DNA from: Geothrix oryzisoli
Lineage (GTDB): Bacteria > Acidobacteriota > Holophagae > Holophagales > Holophagaceae
Length of the DNA: 64,000 nt
Direction: 5' to 3'
Assembly (NCBI RefSeq): GCF_022808865.1
Contig: NZ_JAKZLB010000003.1
Coordinates: 315,875 to 379,874, forward strand
Position 1 is the first letter of the stretch; every line of letters starts with the position of its first letter. The position numbers were made by a program, and so were the translations under genes. Positions 1 through 8,650 of the stretch are shown here, piece by piece. Below the pieces are notes generated by a model. It was not told where the DNA came from and did not search any database. It saw nothing but the letters and a program-made list of their open reading frames with translations.

Positions 1-1344
1 CCTCCCGCTCTCGCGACCATCCTGCTGGCAGGCGGATCTCTGCTTGCCCAGAGCGCCCTCGGGCAGCTGGAGTCCATGACGGGGCAGAAGGTCCAGCGCT
101 TCCAGGGATCCAGCGCCTACCGGAAACAGATCACGCGGCCCGTGCCCAGCCGCACGACGACGAAGGTTCCGCGGATCACGCCCGATCAGCGCGCCGCGGG
201 CCTGCTGGCGGGAGTCTTCGGCGGCATGCTCTCCCAGGCCCTCCAATCGGGCCCACGGTCCGGCGTCGGCACCGCCCTCCACGACGACCAGCAGGCCCAG
301 TTGGAGGCCCGGCTCGCCCAGCAGCGCCAGGACGCCATAGCCCGGGACCAGCAGGCGCTCCATGCCTGGGCCCAGGACTATTCCTCGCAGCTGAACCGGC
401 AGCTCCTGGCCCAGCGGGGCGGCAGCCTAGAGAGCCAGGCCGCTGCCCAGTCGGCCCTGTGGGACGGGGGCGCGCGGCCAGCGGGCGTCGACCCTCTGGC
501 CGTGGACCTGAGCGATGCGCGGGCCCTCACGCCCGGCAACCTGAAGGAGCTTCCGGCGCCGAAGCCGGTCACGGCCGACGAAGTGCTTGCGCGCCGGGCC
601 GAAGCCCAGGCCCGCCTCCAGCGGATGATGGTGGAGAACGGCGATCTGAAGGTCCTGGGCCAGCGCTTCTATGAGCTGGAAGACGAGCTGGCCCGCCTGA
701 AAGAGGAGGCCGCGCGGCTGGGCTCCGACGGCCGCCAGTTGATGCGGGAGCATGAGGCCTGGGGCGCCCAGGTGGACCGGGCCGTGCAGAACTCCCTGGA
801 GCGTGGCGCCAGCCTGCTCACCGGCACCATCATCCCCGACGGGACCGCGGACGGCCTCAAGACCCTCCGGAAAAACCCCAAGGTCTGGAACGGCACTCTG
901 GAGGCCCTTTCCGGCGTGAACGACTTCACAGACTTCGTGACGGAGCGCGCGGACCGCGCCATGGCGGCTCGCGATGCCGTGGACTGGGCCCGGGCCAAGC
1001 AGTCGCTCTTCCAGAATGTCGACTACCTCGCCTCCAACCTGTCGCAGGTCAGCAAGGCCTGGAAGCCCCTCAGCACGCAGTGGGAGCTGGGCAAGAACAT
1101 CGTGGGCTCGGGGCTGGACGTGGCGCAGGAGCTGGATGCCTGGGGGAACCTGAAGGGCGCCGCCGGCGACCAGGCCCTCCTGAGCCAGAAGCAGAAGGCC
1201 CTGATGGGGAAGCTGACCGCCCTGGCGGGGCAGCTCCAGGCCTCCCGCACCACCATCGCGGGACGGCTCGGCGTGCGCCCCGAGGACCTCATCCCCGCAC
1301 AGGTCCAGCCCAAGGGGCTGGGCAGCGCCGTGCCCCGTCTCTGA
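1..1344 (+). CDS. Secreted protein of unknown function, 5' end outside the window
   Basis: The frame is open from the first base. Before the first ATG (position 76) it reads LATILLAGGSLLAQSALG, a typical signal-peptide hydrophobic core followed by a small-residue cleavage region, so the true start probably lies upstream of the window. An internal start at 76 with GGAG in front is possible but would discard the signal. The mature part is Ala/Gln/Arg-rich, with helical, coiled-coil-like stretches around residues 215-250 (many Glu/Leu/Arg heptads). I recognise no family. It is translationally coupled to the following TPR-PDZ gene, whose frame opens at its stop codon, so the two may act together in the envelope. 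Confidence 0.7.
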   Translation, partial: PPALATILLAGGSLLAQSALGQLESMTGQKVQRFQGSSAYRKQITRPVPSRTTTKVPRITPDQRAAGLLAGVFGGMLSQALQSGPRSGVGTALHDDQQAQLEARLAQQRQDAIARDQQALHAWAQDYSSQLNRQLLAQRGGSLESQAAAQSALWDGGARPAGVDPLAVDLSDARALTPGNLKELPAPKPVTADEVLARRAEAQARLQRMMVENGDLKVLGQRFYELEDELARLKEEAARLGSDGRQLMREHEAWGAQVDRAVQNSLERGASLLTGTIIPDGTADGLKTLRKNPKVWNGTLEALSGVNDFTDFVTERADRAMAARDAVDWARAKQSLFQNVDYLASNLSQVSKAWKPLSTQWELGKNIVGSGLDVAQELDAWGNLKGAAGDQALLSQKQKALMGKLTALAGQLQASRTTIAGRLGVRPEDLIPAQVQPKGLGSAVPRL

Positions 1345-1364
1345 TGTCCCTTCCTGGAGCCGCC

Positions 1365-2510
1365 ATGTGTCTGTTGCCCCTCCTCCTGCTCGCCGGTACC
1401 GGCCTGGCCGCGTCCGCTCAGTCCCCTGCTCCGGCCCCAGCTCAGGCACCGGCCCAGGGGCCCCTTCCGTCGGCGGCGGGGACCTTCGAGGATGCGCGCC
1501 GCCACCTGGTGCGGGGCGCCGCCGCCATCGAGATGGCCAAGGCTGATTCGGACCTGGCCCTGGCCGCGGACGAATTCAAGAGGGCCACGGAGATCGCTCC
1601 CGAATGGGCCTTCGCGTGGATGAACCTGGGCCAGGTGCAGGCGCGCCTGGGCCGCCTGCCGGAGGCCATGGCCAGCTACAAGCGCTACCTGGCTCTGGCC
1701 CCCAACGACAAGGACGCGGCCCGCATCGGGGACGAACTCATCAAGCTCGAATTCCGGATGGAGCAGACGGCGCGGATCCAGAGCCGCGCTGGCGTCTGGC
1801 TGGGCAGCGGCCGCGGCTGGTGGACGGCCACCGCCGAGGGCAACCGCCTGGTGCTGAAGTGCGCCAACGAGTTGATGTCCTCGACGGAACTGGACGCCAA
1901 CACCTTCTGGACGGACACCCCCAAGCCTCCCCAGCGGGAATTCCAGCTGGAACTCCAGGGGACGAAGGTGACGGGCAGCAGCAGCCGGAGCGAGGTGATC
2001 GTGGGCAAGTGCACCGTGCCCGCGGAGGTGGCGGAGGTGACCGGAACCTACGATGAGGCCGCCGGACGGTTGCACTTGAAGTTCCCCCGCAGCCGGTTCA
2101 GTGCGAAGACGAGCCTGAACCTGTTCCTGGATCCGGTGGACTGCGCGGGGGTCACCGTGCTGGAGAAACCCACCGTCGAGGTGTATCTGCACGGCCCGCT
2201 CCCCGTTGGGGGGATCGGCGCCCACATCGACACGGCCTACAAACCCGGCGCCGTGCTCATCCGTACCGAGTGGTCGGGGCACCTGGGCGTGACCGACGTG
2301 TTCAACCCCGCCGCCCAGGCCGCGGGCCTCCAGGCCAAGGACGAGATCCTGGCCATCGACGGGGTGAAGGTGGCCGGTCTCGATCCCGGCGAGGCGGTGC
2401 GTCGCCTCTACGGCGTGCCGGGCACCGAGGTGACGCTCAGCATCCTGCACAAGAAGGCCAAGGAGCCCGTGGACATCAAGATCACCCGGATCAAGCTTTC
2501 CGGCCGCTGA
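1365..2510 (+). CDS. Secreted TPR and PDZ domain protein
   Basis: About 381 residues. The N-terminus is a signal peptide (MCLLPLLLLAGTGLAASAQ) followed by a Pro/Ala linker. Residues about 45-120 form TPR-like helices (AFAWMNLGQVQARLGRLPEA). A beta-rich middle of unknown type follows. The last 90 residues are a PDZ domain, with NPAAQAAGLQAKDEILAIDG typical of the carboxylate-binding loop and helix region. I chose ATG 1365 because GGAG sits 8 bases upstream and it begins the signal peptide; an ATG at 1344 overlaps the preceding stop but has no ribosome-binding site. It is likely a periplasmic scaffold or protein-binding factor cotranscribed with the upstream gene. No catalytic residues are visible. 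Confidence 0.75.
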   Translation: MCLLPLLLLAGTGLAASAQSPAPAPAQAPAQGPLPSAAGTFEDARRHLVRGAAAIEMAKADSDLALAADEFKRATEIAPEWAFAWMNLGQVQARLGRLPEAMASYKRYLALAPNDKDAARIGDELIKLEFRMEQTARIQSRAGVWLGSGRGWWTATAEGNRLVLKCANELMSSTELDANTFWTDTPKPPQREFQLELQGTKVTGSSSRSEVIVGKCTVPAEVAEVTGTYDEAAGRLHLKFPRSRFSAKTSLNLFLDPVDCAGVTVLEKPTVEVYLHGPLPVGGIGAHIDTAYKPGAVLIRTEWSGHLGVTDVFNPAAQAAGLQAKDEILAIDGVKVAGLDPGEAVRRLYGVPGTEVTLSILHKKAKEPVDIKITRIKLSGR

Positions 2511-2520
2511 GCCTGGGGCC

Positions 2521-3123
2521 TCAGCCGCGGAGCAGGCCCTCCAGCCCGTCCCGCCAGGCGGCCCTCAGGTCGTCCAGCTTCAGGCCCCGGCCCTTCCCCG
2601 GCGCGGCCTGGAGCAGGCCCTGGGCGCTGGGATGGGGCAGGGCGTGGAGCTCGAAGGGCGGCGCCTCCAGCAAGCGGGTGAGCACCCACTCGGCCCGCTT
2701 GCCGAAGGCGATCACCCGCAAGGGGGTGCTGCGGCCGGCGGCGGCCCGGGCCAGCTCCGCCGCGAGGCGGGTGAGGTTGGCGGGGGCGAGCAGATCCTTG
2801 TTGGAGGGGGCGAGGAAGTGCTCGCCATCCTTCGTGGGGCAGGCGGGGTAGGCATTGCTGAGGGCCGTGCCGAGCAGGTGCGGAGCGAGACCCAGGGCCC
2901 GGAAACGGGCCCCGTCCCAGTCCTCCCAGGCGGCACTGGGCACCTCGGCGCGGCCGGTGGCGGCCAGGGCGCGGTACACGGTGATGCCCGCGCCATCGCC
3001 CCAGAACGGGAGGCCCGACTGGTCTGCGCCCCGGGGGCCCGGAGCCTCGCCGAAGAGCATGACGGACACCGCCCCGGAAGTCGGGAAGAGGGCGGGGACC
3101 GGCCGGCCTTGAATCCGGGGCAT
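2521..3123 (-). CDS. Uracil-DNA glycosylase superfamily protein
   Basis: About 200 residues. Near the N-terminus GEAPGPRGADQSGLPFWG matches the superfamily motif A (G-E-A-P-G, then D-x-x-G-x-P-F), and HPSAQ near the C-terminus matches the DNA-minor-groove loop motif B. In this family these residues excise uracil or other damaged bases from DNA. The cysteines that hold the iron-sulphur cluster of family 4 enzymes are not evident, so the subfamily is uncertain. The start at 3123 lies two bases after the stop of the isochorismatase-like gene, which indicates cotranscription; a longer N-terminus is possible but would overlap that gene. Confidence 0.7.
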   Translation of the reverse strand: MPRIQGRPVPALFPTSGAVSVMLFGEAPGPRGADQSGLPFWGDGAGITVYRALAATGRAEVPSAAWEDWDGARFRALGLAPHLLGTALSNAYPACPTKDGEHFLAPSNKDLLAPANLTRLAAELARAAAGRSTPLRVIAFGKRAEWVLTRLLEAPPFELHALPHPSAQGLLQAAPGKGRGLKLDDLRAAWRDGLEGLLRG

Positions 3124-3125
3124 GG

Positions 3126-3716
3126 TCAGCCCGGCTGCCCTTCTTTCATCAACGCCGACAGCGCCTTGAACTGGGGGTGGTTCTTGTCGCGGGCCCACTC
3201 GAAGGCCACGGACTCGTGGTTGGTCAGCGTGGCCCCGGCGGCGGCCATGCGGTCCAGCGCGTGCCTCCGGTATTCCTCGCCCCGGCCGCTGACGGCGTCC
3301 CAGCAGAGGTGCACCTCGTGGCCCGAGCCCAGCAGCTCGAGCACGGTCTGCATCACGCAGACATGGGCCTCGATGCCCGCCACGACGATCTGCCGCTTCT
3401 CCCGGGCCAGGTGGGGCCGGGCCTGCTTGAGCAGGGCTTCGAAGCCGGCATCGCCGCAGCAGCCGAAGGCCGTCTTCTCCAGGAAGAACTTTGGCGTGGC
3501 CAGGGCGTCGTAGGTGGCGCGGATGCTCTCCTCCGTGGGCCCGATGCCCTTGGGGTACTGCTCGGTGAGGACCACGGGCACGGCGAAGAGGTCCGCCAGC
3601 CGCATGAGCCGGCGGGTGGCCTCCAGCACGAGGGCTGGCCGATGGACCATGCCCACGAGCTTGCCCTGGAGGTCGATGACCACGAGGATGCTGCGGCTGG
3701 AATCGAGCAGGGCCAT
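3126..3716 (-). CDS. Isochorismatase-family cysteine hydrolase
   Basis: 196 residues with the complete family triad: Asp15 in VVIDLQGKL, Lys81 in LEKTAFGC and Cys120 in GIEAHVCVMQT. The cis-peptide-like VAGIEAHVC segment and overall length fit the YcaC-like cytosolic amidase/hydrolase branch rather than true isochorismatase. The substrate cannot be told from sequence. It starts 17 bases after the M13 peptidase stop and is followed at once by the UDG-like gene, so all three may form one minus-strand transcript. Confidence 0.85.
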   Translation of the reverse strand: MALLDSSRSILVVIDLQGKLVGMVHRPALVLEATRRLMRLADLFAVPVVLTEQYPKGIGPTEESIRATYDALATPKFFLEKTAFGCCGDAGFEALLKQARPHLAREKRQIVVAGIEAHVCVMQTVLELLGSGHEVHLCWDAVSGRGEEYRRHALDRMAAAGATLTNHESVAFEWARDKNHPQFKALSALMKEGQPG

Positions 3717-3732
3717 GGGAGCCTCCTGGGGC

Positions 3733-5778
3733 CTACCAGATCTTCACGCGGTCCGCCGGAGCCAGGTAGAGCGTCTGGCCGGGCTTCACGCCGAAGGCCG
3801 CGTACCAGGCGTCCAGGTTCCTCACGGTAGAGGGCCGGAAGGAGGCGGGGGCGTGGCCGTCCGTGAGGATCTGCTGGCGCAGCAGGGGCTCGCGGGTCTT
3901 CTCTCGCCAGCTCTGGGCGTAACTGAGGAAGAACTGCTGATCGCCGGTGAGGCCCTGCACCATCGGTGCCTCCTTCCCCTTCAGGGACAGGCGGTAGGCG
4001 TCATAGGCCGCGGCGAGGCCCGCCACGTCCGCGATGTTCTCGCCCAGGGTCTGCCTGCCCTTGATGTGGAGGCCCGGGAACGGCTCGTAGGCGTCGAACT
4101 GCCTCACCAGCTGGTCGGCGGAGGCCTGGAAGTGCTTCAGGTCCTCGGGCGTCCACCAGTTCTCCAGCTTCCCGCTGGCGTCGAAGAGCGAGCCGGAGTC
4201 GTCGAAGCTGTGGCTGATCTCGTGCCCGATCACCGCGCCGATGGCGCCGTAGTCCATGACCATGGACCGCTTCGGATCGAAGAACGGGGGCTGCAGGATG
4301 GCCGCGGGGAAGTTGAGGGCGTTCATCACCGGCAGATTCACGGCGTTCACGAGCTGGGGGTTCATCACCCACTCCGTGCGGTCGATGGGCTGGCCGAGCT
4401 TGGCCAGGTTGCGCTCGTACTCGAAGCGCTCGGCCCGCTGGAGGTTGCCGAAGGCGTCCCCGGCCGTGACCTTCAGGCCGCGGTAGTCGCGCCAGCGATC
4501 CGGGTAGCCCACGCCCACCTTGAGCGCGTCCAGCTTGGCGAGGGCCTTGGCCTTGGTGGCGGGGGACATCCAGTCCAGGTGTTCGATGCGGATGCGGAAG
4601 GCCTCCTTGATGTTCGAGACCATCCGTTCGGCCCGGGCCTTCTCGGAAGGCGGGAAGTACTTCGCCACGTACGCCTTGCCCACGGCCTCGCCCAGGGCCT
4701 GGTTGGCCAGCGCCACCCCCGTCTTCCAGCGGTCCAGGGGCTTGGAGGCGCCGCTCAGGACCTTGCCGTAGAAGGCGAAGGACTGGTCCGCCACGGCCTT
4801 CGGCAGCACCGGAGCCCAGTGCTGGATCGCGTGGAAGGTCAGGTAGTCCCTCCATACGCCGAGGGGCACCTCCGCGGTCAGAGCCGAGAGGCCGGTGACG
4901 GCGCCGGGCTGCCAGACCACGAACACCTGGGATTTCGTCAGGCCCGCAGCGGCGAAGAAAGCCTCCCAGTCCAGGCCCGGGGCCTTGGCCGTTAACTCGG
5001 CCCGGGTCCAGTGGTTGTTGCCCTTCTGGACGTCGCCGGATTCCTCGCGGCCCAGGTGGGCCTTGGCCATGCGGGTCTCCAGATCCACCACGGCCGAGGC
5101 GCGCTCGAGGGCGTTCGACAGGCCGGCCAGCTTCAGCATGGCCGCCACGTGGGTGGTGTACTGGATGCGGACGGCCGCCATGCCCTCGGAGGGATCCAGG
5201 TAGTAGCTGCGCTCGGGGAGGCCCAGGCCGCCCTGGAGGAGGAAGGGCGCGTAGCGGGTGGGGTCGTCCAGGTCCTGGGCCACCCACAGCCCGAGGAAGT
5301 TGGCCGTGTGGTACTGGGTGGCGTTCAGCACGTCCACGTCGGCCCGCAGGGTCGTGCCCAGGTACCGGGCCAGATCCTGGCGGCCCTGGATGGCGCCGAT
5401 GGCCTGGAAGGTGGGGCGGAGGGGGCTGAGGCCTTTCTTGTCGATGGCCTTCTCGGCCATGAAGCTCGTGTAGAAGTCGCCGATCTTCCGCAGCTCGGAC
5501 CCGGCGGGGGCCTTGGAGGCCGCCGCGGCCTGGATCAGGGCGGCCGTGCGCCGGTCCGTGAGGTCCGCCACTTCGCGCCCGACCCCGTAGGAGCCTCGGT
5601 CCGCGGGGATCTCCGTGCGCTTCACCCAGGCGCCGTTGGCGTAGGAGAAGAAGTCGTCGCCGGGGGCCACGGAGCGATCCATGCCCGAGAGGTCCAGGCC
5701 GTGGGGCACGGCTTTGGGAGGTGCCGCCACCAGGGCGGGGACGAGACAGAGGGCAAGGAGGGGCAAAGATCCGCGCAT
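3733..5778 (-). CDS. M13-family (neprilysin/PepO-like) zinc metallopeptidase
   Basis: 681 residues, the usual length for bacterial PepO. A signal peptide (MRGSLPLLALCLVPALVAAP) directs it out of the cytoplasm. The zinc site is HEISH at residues 519-523, and the third ligand lies in ENIADVAGLAAAYDA (ExxxD type). NAVNLPVMNALNFPAAILQPPFF is the conserved segment before the zinc helix that closes over substrate in this family. ATG 5778 follows GAGG and begins the signal peptide; upstream in-frame sequence looks non-coding. It should cleave oligopeptides in the periplasm or outside the cell. It is likely the first gene of a unit with the isochorismatase-like gene. Confidence 0.93.
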   Translation of the reverse strand: MRGSLPLLALCLVPALVAAPPKAVPHGLDLSGMDRSVAPGDDFFSYANGAWVKRTEIPADRGSYGVGREVADLTDRRTAALIQAAAASKAPAGSELRKIGDFYTSFMAEKAIDKKGLSPLRPTFQAIGAIQGRQDLARYLGTTLRADVDVLNATQYHTANFLGLWVAQDLDDPTRYAPFLLQGGLGLPERSYYLDPSEGMAAVRIQYTTHVAAMLKLAGLSNALERASAVVDLETRMAKAHLGREESGDVQKGNNHWTRAELTAKAPGLDWEAFFAAAGLTKSQVFVVWQPGAVTGLSALTAEVPLGVWRDYLTFHAIQHWAPVLPKAVADQSFAFYGKVLSGASKPLDRWKTGVALANQALGEAVGKAYVAKYFPPSEKARAERMVSNIKEAFRIRIEHLDWMSPATKAKALAKLDALKVGVGYPDRWRDYRGLKVTAGDAFGNLQRAERFEYERNLAKLGQPIDRTEWVMNPQLVNAVNLPVMNALNFPAAILQPPFFDPKRSMVMDYGAIGAVIGHEISHSFDDSGSLFDASGKLENWWTPEDLKHFQASADQLVRQFDAYEPFPGLHIKGRQTLGENIADVAGLAAAYDAYRLSLKGKEAPMVQGLTGDQQFFLSYAQSWREKTREPLLRQQILTDGHAPASFRPSTVRNLDAWYAAFGVKPGQTLYLAPADRVKIW

Positions 5779-5836
5779 GGAGTACCTCAAGACCCTCCAG
5801 GGTGGACCGAAAGCTCCCGCCGGGGAAGATGCCGGA

Positions 5837-6784
5837 TCAGCGGGCCGGCTCCATCTCCCCGGGGAGGGCGTGGCGCCAGTCCCGTCCCACCAGCAGGACC
5901 TGGGGTTTTCCGCCCAGGCGGAAGACCGCGGTGTCCCAGAGGAAACCGGGGAAGATGCGAGTGGGGCCTGACGCGGCGTCAAAAGCGAGGCTCCGGGTGC
6001 GGAACCAGCGACGGTAGACCAGGTGCCAGTGCCCCCCGGCGCAGGCGAGGTAGGCCCCGTGGAACGCCGGCAGGCCCTTCACGCGGCGCGCGAAACAAGG
6101 CAGAACCTCGCTCCGGCCTGAAGAAGCCAGGTCCAGCACCTTCAACTCCACCCAGGCGGGGATTTCGTCCCGGGTTCCGCGTCCCACCAGGGAGCGCAGG
6201 GCGCCGCGGGAACCGGTGAGCACGAAGGCCAGGGCCCGCAGCAGCAGGGGCAGGAGGAGGGCCGTGGCCACCAGCACCGCTCCGAGCACGGGCAGGGCGA
6301 TGGCGGGATGGCGGTAGGCCAGGGCGAGCAGGGCCGCCACGCCCACATCCTCCGCCACGCTGAGGATGCTGTGGCTGGCGGGCTCGGGCGCGGTGTGGGC
6401 CAGGAGCCGCACGCCCATCTTGCTGCCGTGGGTGCCCAGGGCGATGGTGCCGCCCGCCAGCAGGGCCAGCACCTTGGCCACGGGATGCAGCTCGCCGGCG
6501 GCCCCCAGGGCCAGCAGGGCGCCGCCCATGGGCCGGATGAAGGTGTGGAGCCCGTCCCAGATGGGCGTGATGAAGGGGATCTTGTCCGCCAGGAACTCCA
6601 GGAGGAACAGGATCGCGGCCACGCCCAGCACCACCGGGTGGCTGAGGATGGTCAGGTCCGGGGGCAGGCCGTGGATCCAGCCGAAACGCTGTCCGGCGCC
6701 CACCAGGAGCACCGTGAGGTAGAGGTTGATGCCGGAGACGGTGGAGAGGCCGAGGATGGCCGCCAGGGTCTGCGCTGGGCCCAT
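5837..6784 (-). CDS. DUF4126-type multi-spanning membrane protein
   Basis: About 315 residues. The N-terminal 190 residues hold several hydrophobic helices with GINLYLTVLLVG, LLEFLADKIPFI and GGALLALGAAGELHP, the signature of the DUF4126 family, whose function is not established. The C-terminal 110 residues are soluble and appended (LVYRRWFRTRSLAFDAA onward). The start ATG overlaps the stop of the GlsB-like gene by one base (TGATG), so the two membrane proteins are translationally coupled. I chose ATG 6784 because the sequence upstream in this frame is antisense-like and hydrophilic. Confidence 0.75.
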   Translation of the reverse strand: MGPAQTLAAILGLSTVSGINLYLTVLLVGAGQRFGWIHGLPPDLTILSHPVVLGVAAILFLLEFLADKIPFITPIWDGLHTFIRPMGGALLALGAAGELHPVAKVLALLAGGTIALGTHGSKMGVRLLAHTAPEPASHSILSVAEDVGVAALLALAYRHPAIALPVLGAVLVATALLLPLLLRALAFVLTGSRGALRSLVGRGTRDEIPAWVELKVLDLASSGRSEVLPCFARRVKGLPAFHGAYLACAGGHWHLVYRRWFRTRSLAFDAASGPTRIFPGFLWDTAVFRLGGKPQVLLVGRDWRHALPGEMEPAR

Positions 6785-7038
6785 CAGGCCGTGGCCCGCT
6801 TGTAGATGTGGTAGATGCCCAGCAGGATCACCGCGCCCACCACGGACATGAGAAAGCCGGCACCCTGGCCTGCCTGGTAGTGCCCCACGGCTCGCCCGAT
6901 CCAGGTGCCCAGGAAGGAGCCCGCGATGCCGAGGACCATGGTGATGATCCACCCGCCCGGATCCTTGCCCGGCATGACGAGCTTCGCCACGGCGCCGGCG
7001 ACGAGACCGATGATGCAGGTCCAGATGAGGTGGAGCAT
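6784..7038 (-). CDS. GlsB/YeaQ/YmgE-family small membrane protein
   Basis: 84 residues with three hydrophobic helices. The N-terminal IIGLVAGAVAKLVMPGKDPGG is the family hallmark (GLVAG-x2-A-x3-MPG), and GSFLGTWIG follows. Members are small stress-associated inner-membrane proteins of unknown biochemical role. The start at 7038 is the first ATG after the divergent promoter region shared with the yidB-like gene. It is coupled to the downstream DUF4126 gene. Confidence 0.85.
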   Translation of the reverse strand: MLHLIWTCIIGLVAGAVAKLVMPGKDPGGWIITMVLGIAGSFLGTWIGRAVGHYQAGQGAGFLMSVVGAVILLGIYHIYKRATA

Positions 7039-7198
7039 GGGAACCCCCTGTCTGATGGAGAGATGGTGGTCCCACCCTACGCTTGGTCCGGAACCAGGGT
7101 CAACGGATGCCGGGCTGTTTCGAACATTCCACGGGATGAGCCTTGCCCCGGGGGCGATCCGGATGGACCCTGGGGCTCCACTTCCCGAGGAGGATGTC

Positions 7199-7591
7199 AT
7201 GGGTCTGCTGGACATGGTGGGCGGTCTGATGGGGCAGGGCGGTCAAGCGGAGGGCGGCAACCCGCTCATGGGTGCCGTCATGGGCCTCATCCAGAACCAC
7301 CCCGGCGGCCTCCAGGGCCTGCTGGGCCAGTTCCAGGAGAAGGGACTGGGCGACCAGGTGGCCTCGTGGGTCGGCACCGGCGAGAACCAGCCCATCAGCG
7401 CCGAGCACGTGCAGGCGGCCCTGGGCTCGGAACAGGTGCAGCAACTGGCCGGCCAGCTGGGCGTCTCCCACGACGAGGCCGCCTCGGGCCTGGCCAGCCT
7501 CCTGCCCCAGGTGATCGACAAGCTGAGCCCCCAGGGCAGCCTCCCCGAGGGCGGCCTCGGCCTGGATCTGCTGAAGAAGTTCCTGGGCTAG
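7199..7591 (+). CDS. YidB-family (DUF937) protein
   Basis: 130 residues, Gly/Gln-rich, beginning MGLLDMVGGLMGQGG, then LIQNHPGGLQGLLGQFQEKGLGDQVASWVGTGEN, which is the YidB/DUF937 signature. The C-terminal half (SAEHVQAALGSEQVQQLAGQ) is the helical repeat also seen in this family. ATG 7199 is preceded by GAGGAGG at good spacing; an earlier ATG would add non-coding-looking residues. The biochemical role is unknown. It is divergent from the GlsB-like gene and ends three bases before a convergent gene. Confidence 0.82.
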   Translation: MGLLDMVGGLMGQGGQAEGGNPLMGAVMGLIQNHPGGLQGLLGQFQEKGLGDQVASWVGTGENQPISAEHVQAALGSEQVQQLAGQLGVSHDEAASGLASLLPQVIDKLSPQGSLPEGGLGLDLLKKFLG

Positions 7592-7594
7592 ACG

Positions 7595-8152
7595 CTACAT
7601 CCTGAGCGCGGTTTCCGCGGCCACGGCATCCCGTTCCTTCAGATGGTCGAAGAGGATCAGGTACCAGCCGAAGGCCGCCAGCAGGGCATGCCGGAAGCGC
7701 GCGGAGTGCTCCGAGTTCAGGTCGACGTCGCCATGCTCGATGCCCGGAAGGGAGGTGAGATCCCTTCCGGTGCGGGCATGGAGCCGGACCAGGGGCAGGC
7801 CTTCCGGATCCGAGAAGGTTCCTCCGGGACCCATGCCGTGGTGCCAGGTCCAGTCGAAGACCGCCCCGTCCTGGAATTCCAGCTTCCCGTGCCGCAGGGT
7901 GTGGGGGTGGAAGGTGGCGAGGTTGACCTTCCCGCCCTCCTCGCGCAGGGTCACGACCGGGTTCATGACGCCCAGGTGCTTGAGGGTCCAGGTCCCCTCG
8001 GCGGTCTCCACGCGGGCCAGGATGTGCTCCGGGTCCAGGAAGGCGAGGGTGGCGAAGGTTCCACCCTCGGCGCGCAGTTCAAAGGCCAGCGGGGTGGCGT
8101 CTTGCCGCCACCATTCCAGGGAGCTGGTCGGGCATTCGGTGAGGGATCTCAT
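7595..8152 (-). CDS. Hypothetical protein with a possible tubby/LURP-one-like fold
   Basis: 185 residues. The pattern is a run of short amphipathic beta-strands (ELRAEGGTFATLAFLD, GTWTLKHLGV, KLEFQDGAVFDWTWH) ending in a hydrophobic helix (ALLAAFGWYLILFDHL). This strand-barrel-plus-buried-helix layout resembles tubby C-terminal-like and LURP-one proteins, but there is no diagnostic motif, so this is an impression only. No signal peptide. It converges on the yidB-like gene with three bases between them and has its own upstream region of about 250 bases shared with the next small gene. Confidence 0.6.
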   Translation of the reverse strand: MRSLTECPTSSLEWWRQDATPLAFELRAEGGTFATLAFLDPEHILARVETAEGTWTLKHLGVMNPVVTLREEGGKVNLATFHPHTLRHGKLEFQDGAVFDWTWHHGMGPGGTFSDPEGLPLVRLHARTGRDLTSLPGIEHGDVDLNSEHSARFRHALLAAFGWYLILFDHLKERDAVAAETALRM

Positions 8153-8401
8153 GGCTTCCGCCTGTTCCCGCGGGGGGATGGGCCCGCGTACGGGAAATGT
8201 ACGTCCATCCGGGCGGGGTGGTCAGGCGGAGCCGCGGAAAAATCCAGGTGGAATCAAGTTCTGACAGGTATTGAGACATCGTCCAGGCTGGACCGCGCCG
8301 GGCCGGGCCCGGATGGCTTCCGTCACGAATCCGCCGGGCTCCGGAGGAGCAGGTGGCGCCTGGGGAAGGCAGGCCTATCTTTTAGATTTCACAGGGGAAA
8401 G

Positions 8402-8635
8402 ATGATGGTCTGCGAGACAAGGGGCGACCGACGCCAGGCGTCGCAGTTGCGCGAGGACGAGGGCCGGGGTGGGCTCTGGTCCCTGCCGGATGGCCACCGC
8501 CTGCCCAACCTGGTGGATGCGGTTCCCCTCGTGCTGGGGGATCCCTCCCACCCTGCCCGGTTGCGCCCCACGGATCTCGAACATCCCGAAGATTTCCACA
8601 CCCGCCTCACGGCCTGGCTGCTTCGCCAGGGTTGA
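8402..8635 (+). CDS. Small hypothetical protein (77 aa)
   Basis: A short frame beginning MMVCETRGDRRQAS. An AGGGG ribosome-binding site lies about five bases before the first of two adjacent ATGs. Composition is ordinary for the genome (Leu/Pro/Asp/Arg), with no signal peptide, membrane segment or recognisable motif. It stops 15 bases before the convergent aspartate kinase gene. The ribosome-binding site and compact fit between neighbours argue for a gene; the size leaves doubt. Confidence 0.45.
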   Translation: MMVCETRGDRRQASQLREDEGRGGLWSLPDGHRLPNLVDAVPLVLGDPSHPARLRPTDLEHPEDFHTRLTAWLLRQG

Positions 8636-8650
8636 GGGCCCGGGCCCGGA